Part shown: positions 7,324 through 15,278 of the stretch, one piece after another
Numbering within the stretch: the first letter of the stretch is position 1
Layout of the letters: each line of letters starts with the position of its first letter
Assembly: GCF_000636015.1 (NCBI RefSeq)
Contig: NZ_JFZJ01000017.1
Location: forward strand, 1 to 42,293
Direction: 5' to 3'
From: Rhodomicrobium udaipurense JA643
GTDB lineage: Bacteria > Pseudomonadota > Alphaproteobacteria > Rhizobiales > Rhodomicrobiaceae
DNA length: 42,293 bases
Program-made: the position numbers and the translations under genes
The notes under the pieces: model-generated
Told to the model about the DNA's origin: nothing
The model's input: the letters and a program-made list of their open reading frames with translations, nothing else
Databases searched by the model: none

Positions 7324-8316
7324 ATGGAATCCGCATCCGACCACAGCGAGGACCGCGAGCAGGCTTCGCGCGAGGCAACCGAATGGTTCGTGCGCCTCAA
7401 TAACCCACTCGCCTCTGAAGAGACGCGACGCACCTACCGGGTTTGGCTTATGGCCGATCCTGCCCATCATGATGCGATGCGCGAGGTCTCCGAACTGTGG
7501 GGTGCGCTCGACCGCCCCGCAGCGCAGCTTGCTGCAAACGGCTGGCATCGTGTCACCGACCGTCCCGCGCTGCAACCGCGCGGATGGCTGACCGGAGGCT
7601 TCCGGTTCGCCGCTGCCGGCATCGTCACCGTGGCGCTGGCATGTGGCGTTGCGGTTTGGCGCGATGTCGGCATGCTCGACCGTGCTTTCGCCGATGTCGC
7701 GACGCGTCCCGGCGAACGGCGTGAAGTGCGACTCGCCGACGGCACGACGGCCTTTCTTGACGGTGATACGGCGCTAAACAGCCTTATGGGCGAGGAACTC
7801 CGCGAGATCACCCTGCTACGCGGCCGGGTCTGGTTCGATGTGGTACCGGACAAAACGCGTCCTTTCGCCGTCCATGCCGGGCGCGTCGATTCGCGGGTGC
7901 TCGGCACCGCCTTCGGGATCGATCGCGAGGCCGGTGTCGTCACCGTCGAACGCGGCGAAGTCGCAGTGTCCGATGTCGAAGTTACGCGCGGCGGGCCGGT
8001 CCGGCTGACGGCATGGCAGAGCGTCGCGCTTCAGGACGGCAGTCTAGGCTCGCCTGTCGCAGTCGATCCCGATCAGGCGTTGGCCTGGCGTCGGGGATTG
8101 ATCATCCTTGACCGAGTCCCACTCTCGCACGTCGTCGAAGAACTGAGCAAAATGGCACCGGGCCGCGTGGTGTTCGCCGATCCGGCGCTAAAGCACCTCA
8201 CGCTCTCCGGCACTTTCCGCGCCGATGACCCAGGCGCCGTGCTAGAGGCCCTGCAAAGCGCACTAAAACTCAGGATATTATCCGTGCCAGGTTTCGCCAC
8301 GCTGATCTATCGCTGA
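7324..8316 (+). CDS. FecR-type anti-sigma/sigma regulator
   Basis: Inner-membrane protein of 330 residues that relays receptor occupancy to the sigma factor. Order of parts: an N-terminal cytoplasmic DUF4880-like segment (ATEWFVRLNNP...AHHDAMREVSELW, residues 18-61) expected to bind the sigma factor; one transmembrane helix around residues 93-110; a periplasmic FecR domain with ERREVRLADGTTAFLDGDTALN and RVLGTAFGIDREAGVVTVERGEVAV; and a C-terminal STN-like/DUF4974 part (PLSHVVEELSKMAPGRVVF) that contacts the receptor signalling domain. It begins at an ATG at 7324 and ends 100 bases before the receptor gene. Family assignment is firm; the ligand that triggers it is unknown. Confidence 0.92.
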   Translation: MESASDHSEDREQASREATEWFVRLNNPLASEETRRTYRVWLMADPAHHDAMREVSELWGALDRPAAQLAANGWHRVTDRPALQPRGWLTGGFRFAAAGIVTVALACGVAVWRDVGMLDRAFADVATRPGERREVRLADGTTAFLDGDTALNSLMGEELREITLLRGRVWFDVVPDKTRPFAVHAGRVDSRVLGTAFGIDREAGVVTVERGEVAVSDVEVTRGGPVRLTAWQSVALQDGSLGSPVAVDPDQALAWRRGLIILDRVPLSHVVEELSKMAPGRVVFADPALKHLTLSGTFRADDPGAVLEALQSALKLRILSVPGFATLIYR

Positions 8317-8416
8317 GGATTTCATTTTTTTTGCGGGGTTTGCCCCTCCTGCCCGTTGAACATATGGGTGGGGCCGCCGGACGCGTGCCCCGAGTGTGGG
8401 TGTGGGGCATTAAACT

Positions 8417-10693
8417 ATGCAGAAATACGTTCGAGCCGCAGCGCTGAGCTGCGGTGTATCGATGTGCGCGTTGTCGCTTGTCGTTGCCGATATGCCAGAG
8501 GCGTGGGCGCAGGCGAATACGACCTACGACTTCAATATTCCGGCCAAGCGGCGCCTTTCCGCGCTTGCCGATTTTACGGCGGCGACCGGAATCCAGGTGG
8601 TGCGTCCGGGTGCGGGGGCGATCGGCGGAACCTCGCAGGCAGTAAGCGGCCAGTATTCAGCCGAGACGGCGCTCAGAGCGATCCTCGCCGGTTCGGGGCT
8701 CAACTATCGCTTTACGGGGACGCGCACGGTCGCGATCGAAGCGCAGGGCGGTGACGCGGGCGGAGGCGACGGCGGTGTCGCGCCCGGCGAAGGTATCGCT
8801 CTCGATACGATAGACGTCAGGGGCGCAGGAGAAGGGATCGGGCGAGGCGGCGTCAGTGAGGTCAACGTTACGAGCGCGGATCTCGAACGTCGCAACGCGA
8901 ACGACATCAGAAGCGTGTTCCGCGGAGAGCCGCGCATTACCGTCGGCTCCTCGCTGCCAATGTCCCAGAAGGTCTACGTGCAGGGCGTCGAGGAGACCAA
9001 TCTCGCAGTTTCGATCGACGGCTCGCGCCAGAACAACAAGGTCTTCCATCACAATGCGACGACGATTATCGATCCGAACCTCCTGAAGGCTGTGCGCGTC
9101 GATGCGGGTGTCGCTCCCGCCGATGCGGGCCCCGGCGCGCTCGGCGGCGCGATCGCTTACGAGACCAAGGACGTGGCCGATCTCCTTGCCAAGGATGGCC
9201 TCGGCGGGTTCCTGAAGACAACTTACAACTTCAACGGCAATACTTCGACCAACAATCTCGCTGTCTACGGTCGTCAGAATGGTTTCGAGGCGCTCGGCTC
9301 CTTCAACTTCGCCAAAGGAAGTGAGTTCACTGCCGGCAACGGTCAGGAAGTGCTCGGCACAGAGACGGACTTTGTGAGCGGGCTCGGCAAGTTTGCCTAT
9401 CAGAGCACTGACGGCCACCGCTTCGAGATCAGCCACGAGCAGTTGCGCGACGACGCCATGCGCCCATTCCGGGCAAATGTCGAACGAATGGTTGCCGACG
9501 AGTCGAGGTGGCCAGTCGTAAGACCCTACACGCTTGATCGGCAGAATACAGTCTTCACTTATACCGACGTGTCCCCAGAGGGCTGGTGGGATCCAAAATT
9601 CGTGCTAGCGTACAACCGATCGAAAGTGGCGATCGATCAGTATCTGGTCAGAACCTCCACCTATGATTACACCAGCGAAGGCATCACCGACAGCCTCAAC
9701 GGAAAGCTGGAGAACAAGTTCGCTTTATCCATCGGCAACATCGTGACGGGCGTCGATTTCTATCGCGACCGCGCGAAGTATATCGGCAATACGCCTTCGA
9801 CATCGGAAAAGGCCGATAATATCGGCGCCTATGCCCAGGCAAGGCTGACGCCTTTCGAGCGCACAAAGCTGTCTTTCGGCGTGCGTGGCGACCATCAGGA
9901 TTTTGAGGGCGTCAACGGCTTCAGTTCCAGCGACCAGGGCCTCAGCGGCAATGTCTCGGGCGAATACGAGTTGACCAGCTTCCTTATTGCCAAAGCCGGC
10001 TACTCGCACGTCTGGGCCGGGGTGCCGCTTGCCGAGAACTATGTCCAGAACGCTGCCTGGGATTATGGCGCTGGCCCGAAGTCGGTCACGTCAGACAACT
10101 ACACTGCGGGCTTTGTAGTTCCTTATGAGGCTTTCCGGTTCGAAGCTGGCGTGTTTCAGACCGAAATCGACAATGCGCGTGTGCCTCTATGGGCTGCCAA
10201 CATGGCACTGCGTGCTTTCGACGTGCAAACGCGGGGCTTCCACATCGGCGGCACCTATAACTGGGGCGACGGCTTCGCGCGGGTGCGTTTCGCGCGCACG
10301 GACGCGGAAATCGATGGGCAGCCGGCTGACACCTATCTCGGCCAGTATCTCACCGCCCCGCTCGGCGACGTGCTGGCGTTCGAGGTGGCACACACCTTCA
10401 CGCAGTGGAATCTGACGGTCGGGGCCGATGTCGAGATTGTCTTCGACTACGACGAACTCGAAGATCCTGCCACTGGAATCGGCAAGATCGAAGGCTACGA
10501 AGTCGCCAACGCCTTTGTCGAGTACCGCCCACCGTCGCTCTCGTCATTGACGCTGCGCGGCGAGGTGAAAAATATCTTCGACGCGACTTATGCCGCCCGC
10601 GGCACCTACGGTCTGGAATACGGCACCGGCGTGGTACGACCCCTCTATGAAACCGGTCGCACATTCCTGGTCAGCACGAAGATCGACTTCTGA
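8417..10693 (+). CDS. TonB-dependent transducer receptor with N-terminal STN signalling domain (FecA-like)
   Basis: Outer-membrane receptor of 758 residues. Residues 1-32 are a signal peptide ending AWAQA. Residues 36-105 form an STN (secretin/TonB short N-terminal) domain (FNIPAKRRLSALADFTAATGIQV...AETALRAILAGSGLNY) that would signal to FecR. A Gly/Asp-rich linker, a TonB box around TIDVRG, a plug (VYVQGVEETNLAVSIDG, DAGVAPADAGPGALGGAI) and a 22-strand-type barrel ending in a terminal Phe (KIDF) follow. The plug wording resembles haem/haemoglobin- or FrpB-like receptors, yet the FRAP and NPNL boxes of classic haem receptors are not evident, so the substrate stays open. Gene order fecI-fecR-receptor supports autoregulated cell-surface signalling. 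Confidence 0.9.
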   Translation: MQKYVRAAALSCGVSMCALSLVVADMPEAWAQANTTYDFNIPAKRRLSALADFTAATGIQVVRPGAGAIGGTSQAVSGQYSAETALRAILAGSGLNYRFTGTRTVAIEAQGGDAGGGDGGVAPGEGIALDTIDVRGAGEGIGRGGVSEVNVTSADLERRNANDIRSVFRGEPRITVGSSLPMSQKVYVQGVEETNLAVSIDGSRQNNKVFHHNATTIIDPNLLKAVRVDAGVAPADAGPGALGGAIAYETKDVADLLAKDGLGGFLKTTYNFNGNTSTNNLAVYGRQNGFEALGSFNFAKGSEFTAGNGQEVLGTETDFVSGLGKFAYQSTDGHRFEISHEQLRDDAMRPFRANVERMVADESRWPVVRPYTLDRQNTVFTYTDVSPEGWWDPKFVLAYNRSKVAIDQYLVRTSTYDYTSEGITDSLNGKLENKFALSIGNIVTGVDFYRDRAKYIGNTPSTSEKADNIGAYAQARLTPFERTKLSFGVRGDHQDFEGVNGFSSSDQGLSGNVSGEYELTSFLIAKAGYSHVWAGVPLAENYVQNAAWDYGAGPKSVTSDNYTAGFVVPYEAFRFEAGVFQTEIDNARVPLWAANMALRAFDVQTRGFHIGGTYNWGDGFARVRFARTDAEIDGQPADTYLGQYLTAPLGDVLAFEVAHTFTQWNLTVGADVEIVFDYDELEDPATGIGKIEGYEVANAFVEYRPPSLSSLTLRGEVKNIFDATYAARGTYGLEYGTGVVRPLYETGRTFLVSTKIDF

Positions 10694-11185
10694 TGCAGAG
10701 GTAGGAAATTTCGGCCGGGTCTGACGGTGAGGCGTGTCGTCTGCTCCCTACCTGCTAACAGCGTCGTGCCTTTCGGCTCGGCGCTGTTTGATGGAGCGCT
10801 CGATCTCAAAAAGGCCGTCGCCCTGGCGCAGCGCATCGCGTGGCGCGCCCAAAAACCAGAGCGCCAGACGTTTCAATACAGCTGTATATAATTAGAATAA
10901 TTATAGATCTCGCATGATGGGCATCAATATTGTGTTTCAATACCAAATTCTAGTGAACGAAATTCATTAAGAAGCCGACTGCTTGCCCGCTATAATGGCG
11001 ATATTGTATTTGTTCGGACGTAACGCATTGCTGCGTATCCAGCCAGAGGAGAGACCGCGCGCGCCCTTGTTCCTTTATTTTGTCGTAAATGGCGAACATC
11101 GGTGGCCGTCACGATTTTTGAACCAAGGTTCGGGGCAGAAGCGCCGAAGCGTTTGTATCGTAACCATCGAAAGACCGGCATTCAC
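10694..11185 (+). promoter_or_regulatory. Regulatory region upstream of exbB
   Basis: About 490 bases between the STN receptor and exbB. The first part continues in the receptor reading frame for 65 codons after its TGA (to a TAA at 10889-10891) and may be a gene remnant. AGCGCCAGACGT at 10860-10871 and the palindrome at 10887-10905 repeat elements from the region before the sigma gene. A 68-codon frame at 10983-11189 is not convincing as a protein. The elements suggest exbB-exbD-tonB-MFS has its own iron-regulated promoter. Confidence 0.5.
10887..10905. promoter_or_regulatory. Palindromic iron-box-like operator upstream of exbB
   Basis: TATAATTA-GAA-TAATTATA is a perfect 8-3-8 inverted repeat of 19 bases, the size of a Fur box and with a TTAGAA core like Irr elements. 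It matches 15 of 16 bases over 10892-10907 with 6277-6292. It sits about 280 bases before the exbB ATG. That it controls the TonB-system operon is inference. Confidence 0.55.
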
Positions 11186-12172
11186 ATGACTGATTGCGTT
11201 TGGCTCGCGAAATTCATCCGGCTTGCCGCTACCTTCCTCCTGCTCGCGGCGCTCGCCTTCGATCCCGGCGCGACCGCGCTGGCGCAGGACTTATCGTCAT
11301 CGCCGGTTGCGCCACTCGCTAACGGTTCCGCCCATCCGAGTGAAGGGCACGGCTCGCCGCTGCCTGTGTCGGCCCCGGAAGCGGCGGCCTCACAGCAGGA
11401 AAGCGCGCCGGCACCCGGCGAACTGCCCGCGCCCGCGAAAACGGCTCGCACCGATCTCCCGCGCGACCTTTCCCCCTGGGGCATGTTCATGGCGGCGGAC
11501 AGCCTCGTGAAGGCGGTCATGATCGGTCTCGCACTCGCTTCGCTGGCGACGTGGACGATCCTTCTCGCAAAGACGATCGAACTTGCCGGCGCGCGAGGGA
11601 GCGCGCGACGCACGCTCGACGCCGTTCGCGAGGCTCGGACTATGGGCGAAGCGCTTTCAGCCACCGATGGCAACGGCGGCCCGGCGCGGGAAATGCTCGC
11701 CGCAGCGGCGCGCGAAGCCGCCCTTTCAGATGCGGCCGTCGATCACGCGGGCGGCGAGGGGCTGAAACAGCGGGTGCAACTGATGCTTTCACGCATCGAG
11801 GCGGCGGCAGGGCGGCGCATCTCGCAAGGAACAGGCGTGCTCGCGACAATCGGCTCTATCGCGCCCTTCGTCGGCCTGTTCGGCACGGTATGGGGCATCA
11901 TGAACAGCTTCGTCGGCATCTCGAAGGCACAGACGACAAACCTAGCCGTCGTCGCACCGGGCATCGCCGAAGCGCTACTTGCTACGGCCATCGGGCTTGT
12001 CGCGGCGATCCCCGCCGTCATCGTCTACAACGCTTTCGTTCGGCGGATTCAGGCCTACCGCGCGTTGCTCGGCGACGTGGCTGCGGGCGTGCTGTGCCTC
12101 GTCAGCCGCGATCTCGACTATCGCAAGGTTCCGTCGAGCCGCGTGGTGCGCTTCGGGCAGGCTGCGGAATAA
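11186..12172 (+). CDS. exbB: Biopolymer transport protein ExbB
   Basis: Inner-membrane proton-channel subunit of the TonB energising complex, 328 residues from the ATG at 11186. The N-terminus is a signal peptide (FLLLAALAF...ALAQD) followed by an Ala/Pro/Ser-rich periplasmic stretch, an extension common in alphaproteobacterial ExbB. The MotA/TolQ/ExbB core then follows: TM1 near KAVMIGLALASLATWTILL, a cytoplasmic helical region, and TM2/TM3 with GTGVLATIGSIAPFVGLFGTVWGIMNSF and APGIAEALLATAIGLVAAIPAVIVYN. The reading frame is open to 11102, but the added residues precede the signal peptide and are not protein-like. Four bases separate it from exbD, and exbD overlaps tonB, forming a dedicated energising operon for the local receptors. 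Confidence 0.93.
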   Translation: MTDCVWLAKFIRLAATFLLLAALAFDPGATALAQDLSSSPVAPLANGSAHPSEGHGSPLPVSAPEAAASQQESAPAPGELPAPAKTARTDLPRDLSPWGMFMAADSLVKAVMIGLALASLATWTILLAKTIELAGARGSARRTLDAVREARTMGEALSATDGNGGPAREMLAAAAREAALSDAAVDHAGGEGLKQRVQLMLSRIEAAAGRRISQGTGVLATIGSIAPFVGLFGTVWGIMNSFVGISKAQTTNLAVVAPGIAEALLATAIGLVAAIPAVIVYNAFVRRIQAYRALLGDVAAGVLCLVSRDLDYRKVPSSRVVRFGQAAE

Positions 12173-12176
12173 AGCC

Positions 12177-12638
12177 ATGGCCGGGGGATTATTGGATAAC
12201 CATGGCGGCGGCGACGATCTGCCGGAGGCGAGCGAAATCAACGTCACGCCGATGATCGACGTGATGCTGGTGCTGCTCATCATCTTCATGGTGGCCGCGC
12301 CGCTCGCGACGGTGGACATAAACGTGGACTTGCCCGCATCCACGGCGAAGCCCGCGCAAAAGCCTGAGAAACCGCTTTATCTCACGCTAAAGGGCGATTA
12401 CTCGCTCGCGCTCGGCAATGAGGCGATTTCTCGCGATGCGCTGGCGGGCGCTATCGACGCGGCCGCGTCCGGCAACCGCGAGACACGCATTTATCTCCGC
12501 GCGGACAAGGGCGTGCCCTATGGCGAGTTCATGGCGGTTATGAATGTGCTGCGCGATGCGGGCTATCTGAAGGTCGCGCTTGTGGGGCTCGAAACCGCAG
12601 GTGCGCCGTCGCCTTCCGCCGCCCAGACCGCCCCATGA
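12177..12638 (+). CDS. exbD: Biopolymer transport protein ExbD
   Basis: Single-pass inner-membrane partner of ExbB, 153 residues. After a short cytoplasmic N-terminus comes the diagnostic EINVTPMIDVMLVLLIIFMVAAP segment, whose aspartate (residue 28) is the proton-carrying residue of the family. A periplasmic domain with DINVDLPAST and a LRADKGVPYGEFMAVMNVLRDAGYLKVALV C-terminal fold follows. The ATG at 12177 starts four bases after the exbB stop; longer readings in this frame run antisense-like through exbB and are rejected. Its stop overlaps the tonB start (ATGA), consistent with coupled translation. Confidence 0.94.
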   Translation: MAGGLLDNHGGGDDLPEASEINVTPMIDVMLVLLIIFMVAAPLATVDINVDLPASTAKPAQKPEKPLYLTLKGDYSLALGNEAISRDALAGAIDAAASGNRETRIYLRADKGVPYGEFMAVMNVLRDAGYLKVALVGLETAGAPSPSAAQTAP

Positions 12639-13504
12639 CCGCGCCTCCCCCTCGCGGCATCGACGAGGCGTTGATCCGGCTCGCGGACAGATTGCTTGAC
12701 CGAAGAGGCAATGGCGCGGCGACAATCGCGCTGTGGGGTTCCGCCAGCGCGACGGTTGCCGGCGTCGCGGCTCTCGTGGGCGTCGGTTTCGCGCAGACCC
12801 CCGAAATTCAGGCAAACGCGGGCGCGCCCCCCGCGCTCATGATCGACCTGTCGATCGATGTTGACCAAGCCGCTCGCACGGACATGACCGAAATCGGCAA
12901 CGCGATGTTTGCCGCGCAGGAGGTTCAGAGCAACTCCATCGAGCCGGTAGAGAAGCCCTCGGAAACGCCCGATCCCCTGCCGGATGAGGCTGAAAAACCC
13001 GTCGAGGAAAAGCCCGACGAGCAGCCGGACGAAATCAAACCGCCTTTACCGCAGATGGAAACCGTAGAGGTTCCGCTTCCAATTGAAACGCCCAAGCCCG
13101 AACCGGTGAAAAAGCCGAATAAGCCCGCGCCTGCGTCGGTCGCCGCCATCGAGTCTGCGGCGGAGGTTCAGAAGTCCGACCGGAGCGCTGCGCGACAGTC
13201 AGGGGCGGGCCAATCCTCGGCCGTCGCCATCGCCACTTGGGAAAGCCGGTTGATGACGCATCTCGGCCGCAACAAGCGCTACCCGGCCGATGCGCGCTCC
13301 AGAGGCGAAACCGGCACCGCCGTGGTGACTTTCAGTCTCGATCGTTCCGGAAAAGTACTTTCGGCTTCGTTGCGGAAACCTTCAGGCCATCGGGATCTCG
13401 ACGCGGAAGCGCTCGATCTGGTGAGGCGCGCTTCGCCGCTGCCCGCCCCGCCGCCCGGCGCGCCGCTGACCATCACCGCGCCTGTGCGTTTTTCGATCAA
13501 ATAG
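12635..13504 (+). CDS. tonB: TonB energy-transducing protein
   Basis: Periplasm-spanning protein of 289 residues that carries energy from ExbBD to outer-membrane receptors. It has a short cytoplasmic N-terminus, one membrane anchor near residues 29-52, then a long Pro/Glu/Lys-rich spacer (about residues 107-175, many EKP and PEP repeats) spanning the periplasm. The C-terminal TonB domain begins near RNKRYPADARSRGETGTAVVTFSLDRSGKV and continues with DLDAEALDLVRRASPLPAPP, the conserved end of the fold. It overlaps exbD by four bases. Its location next to two receptors suggests a TonB specialised for this island, though other copies may exist elsewhere. Confidence 0.93.
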   Translation: MTAPPPRGIDEALIRLADRLLDRRGNGAATIALWGSASATVAGVAALVGVGFAQTPEIQANAGAPPALMIDLSIDVDQAARTDMTEIGNAMFAAQEVQSNSIEPVEKPSETPDPLPDEAEKPVEEKPDEQPDEIKPPLPQMETVEVPLPIETPKPEPVKKPNKPAPASVAAIESAAEVQKSDRSAARQSGAGQSSAVAIATWESRLMTHLGRNKRYPADARSRGETGTAVVTFSLDRSGKVLSASLRKPSGHRDLDAEALDLVRRASPLPAPPPGAPLTITAPVRFSIK

Positions 13505-13517
13505 GATAGGCCGATCC

Positions 13518-14789
13518 ATGGCGCTCTTGCGGGTACGCCTCTCGCGCCTGCTGGTGGACATCGCTCCCCTTCGCCAGAGCGCGCCGTTCCGTCTGCTGTT
13601 TATTGCGCGGACGGCTTCGCTGCTCGTCTATGGCGTGCTCGCCGTCGCCGTGAGCCTTCAGGTTTTCGCGCTCACTCAATCGTCGTTTCACGTCGGCGCA
13701 GTCGCGTTCGCGGCCGCAGGCGGAACCGCGCTCGGGCTACTTGTCGGTGCGCCGATGGCCGACCGCTACGACCGCAAGCCCCAGATGGTTTGGAGCAGAA
13801 GCGCATTTCTCATCACGATGCTCATATTGCTTGGGAACGCGTGCCTTGAGCATCCGCACCTGTGGGTCATCTATCTGGCGGTCAGCCTGGGTGGCATCGC
13901 AGGCGGCTTCAGCTCTCCGGCCCTCATGGCGGCGGCTCCCTCGCTTCTCCCGCGCGAGCACCTGGCCGCCGCCGGGGCGCTCACCGCTATCGGACTTCAG
14001 ACGGGCGCGATTATCGGCCCTCCCATCGCAGCACTCTTCATAGCGGGGCCTGGATTCGCGTTCTGTTACGCCTTCGTCGTGGTCGGCGCGGCGATAACGC
14101 CGGTGCTTCTCTCGTGCCTGCCATCCCTGCCGCCAGAGCGCGGCCATGAAGGCGACCGTTCCTCTCCCGGTCTGGCCGGAGCCGTCGCTTACCTCAAATC
14201 GAATCCCCTCGTCGTTGCGCTGCTGGCGACCGAGCTGGCTACAACGCTTTTTGTTGCTCCGCAGGTGCTCATTCCAAAGATCGCAATCGATACCTTCGCC
14301 GCCGGAGCAGCAGGCGCGAGCCTGCTTTACACGGCGCCCGCGATCGGGGGCCTGATCGCCGCGCTGACATCGGGATGGACGAGGCATGTCGCGCAGCCGG
14401 GGCGGATGCTCTTCTGGGCTACGATTTGTTGGGGGCTTTGCGCGGCGTGCGTTTCATCCGGGCAAACTATTGAATCGACATCGTTTCTCTTTGGGCTCCT
14501 CGGCTTTTTCAGCTCCATCGCCCAAATCCTGAGAGTAGCATTGCTCCAGTGCAGCGTACCGGATCCGTTTCGGGGCAGGGTGTTCGCCTTGTGGCTTTTC
14601 CAGTCCAATGCCGGGCCGGCGTTTGGCGGACTGCAAACGGGTATGGTCGCCGGGGCTTCGTCGGTAAATCTCGCCCTCGTGGCGGGCGGAGCCGCCTGCA
14701 TCGCTGCTACGGTTGCGATCAGCGCCGCTTTTCCGGCCTTGCGGAACGCGTCTCTGACAAGGCGCCAAGAGCCCGTCGAAGTATCTTGA
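13518..14789 (+). CDS. MFS transporter, EntS-like (probable siderophore exporter)
   Basis: Twelve-helix major facilitator superfamily protein of 423 residues in the inner membrane. The loop 2-3 signature GAPMADRYDRKPQM (G..aDR.dRr) and the second-half FRGRVFAL match the enterobactin exporter EntS group (TIGR00900-like MFS). It starts 13 bases after the tonB stop on the same strand, so it is probably the last gene of the exbB-exbD-tonB transcript. In such a context EntS-like proteins export a siderophore, but no siderophore synthesis genes are in the window. Other drug/proton antiport roles cannot be excluded. The start at 13518 gives MALLRVRLSRLLVD and then FRLLFIARTASLLVYG for TM1. Confidence 0.85.
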   Translation: MALLRVRLSRLLVDIAPLRQSAPFRLLFIARTASLLVYGVLAVAVSLQVFALTQSSFHVGAVAFAAAGGTALGLLVGAPMADRYDRKPQMVWSRSAFLITMLILLGNACLEHPHLWVIYLAVSLGGIAGGFSSPALMAAAPSLLPREHLAAAGALTAIGLQTGAIIGPPIAALFIAGPGFAFCYAFVVVGAAITPVLLSCLPSLPPERGHEGDRSSPGLAGAVAYLKSNPLVVALLATELATTLFVAPQVLIPKIAIDTFAAGAAGASLLYTAPAIGGLIAALTSGWTRHVAQPGRMLFWATICWGLCAACVSSGQTIESTSFLFGLLGFFSSIAQILRVALLQCSVPDPFRGRVFALWLFQSNAGPAFGGLQTGMVAGASSVNLALVAGGAACIAATVAISAAFPALRNASLTRRQEPVEVS

Positions 14790-14902
14790 AACTTGATAAA
14801 GGCTCGCAGCCTCGGTCTGGACAGACCTGATGCCAAGCGGGACTATTCGCCTTGCGCGAGTTCAGCGAACCCGCTGAAGCCAATTTTTGCAATCTTAGGT
14901 TA

Positions 14903-14977
14903 TGGTGCCGGCTGAGGGATTTGAACCCCCGACCTTCGGTTTACAAAACCGCTGCACTACCACTGTGCTAAGCCGGC
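14903..14977 (-). tRNA. tRNA-Thr (anticodon TGT)
   Basis: A 75-base cloverleaf with encoded CCA, read leftward. The acceptor GCCGGCT pairs perfectly with AGCCGGC, the D stem is GCAC/GTGC, and the anticodon loop TTTGTAA gives anticodon UGU (threonine, ACA codons). The variable loop is AGGTC and the T arm is GGGGG-TTCAAAT-CCCTC. The third D-stem pair is A-T where GCTC/GAGC is usual, a compensated change. The first anticodon-stem pair is a G-A mismatch. Confidence 0.95.
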
Positions 14978-15175
14978 ATGGTGCTCCGCTCCGCGAAGGG
15001 CGGGCGCATCCTTAAATCAAATAACAAATCGCGCCTGTTTAGGCAACCGCTCGACGGCCACCACTGGCGAAATCCTGTGGTCGCGTGCTGAAGCGCCTCC
15101 TCGCCCTTGCCGACGGCGATCTGCCGGATCGAGACCCCGTGACGGCATTCGGGTCTTGAATTAGTGTGCACGTCT

Positions 15176-15212
15176 GACGTAATCCGACGTAAAATCGTGC
15201 AACGTGACGTAA
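15176..15212 (+). repeat. Helically phased GACGTAA direct repeats upstream of nadE
   Basis: GACGTAA occurs at 15176-15182, 15186-15192 and 15206-15212, with spacings of 10 and 20 bases, i.e. on one face of the helix. Two copies extend to TGACGTAAT. GTGCA words are interleaved (15166, 15197, 15219). The array lies 70-100 bases before the nadE start, in the 301-base region 14978-15278 that has no other gene, so it is a likely operator. The binding protein is unknown. Confidence 0.55.
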
Positions 15213-15278
15213 TTTGTGGTGCACCCTGCACACGTCTCGCCGTTCTCTTCGTCGGCGGGAATCGGAGACCTTCGCGCC

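Noticed and set aside
8326..8353. T8 run followed by GGGG-TTTG-CCCC between fecR and the STN receptor
   Set aside because: The T-run precedes rather than follows the stem on the plus strand, so it is not a terminator; no clear function.
10983..11189. A 68-codon plus-strand frame before exbB
   Set aside because: Start lacks a ribosome site and the translation shows no protein-like pattern; more likely leader DNA.
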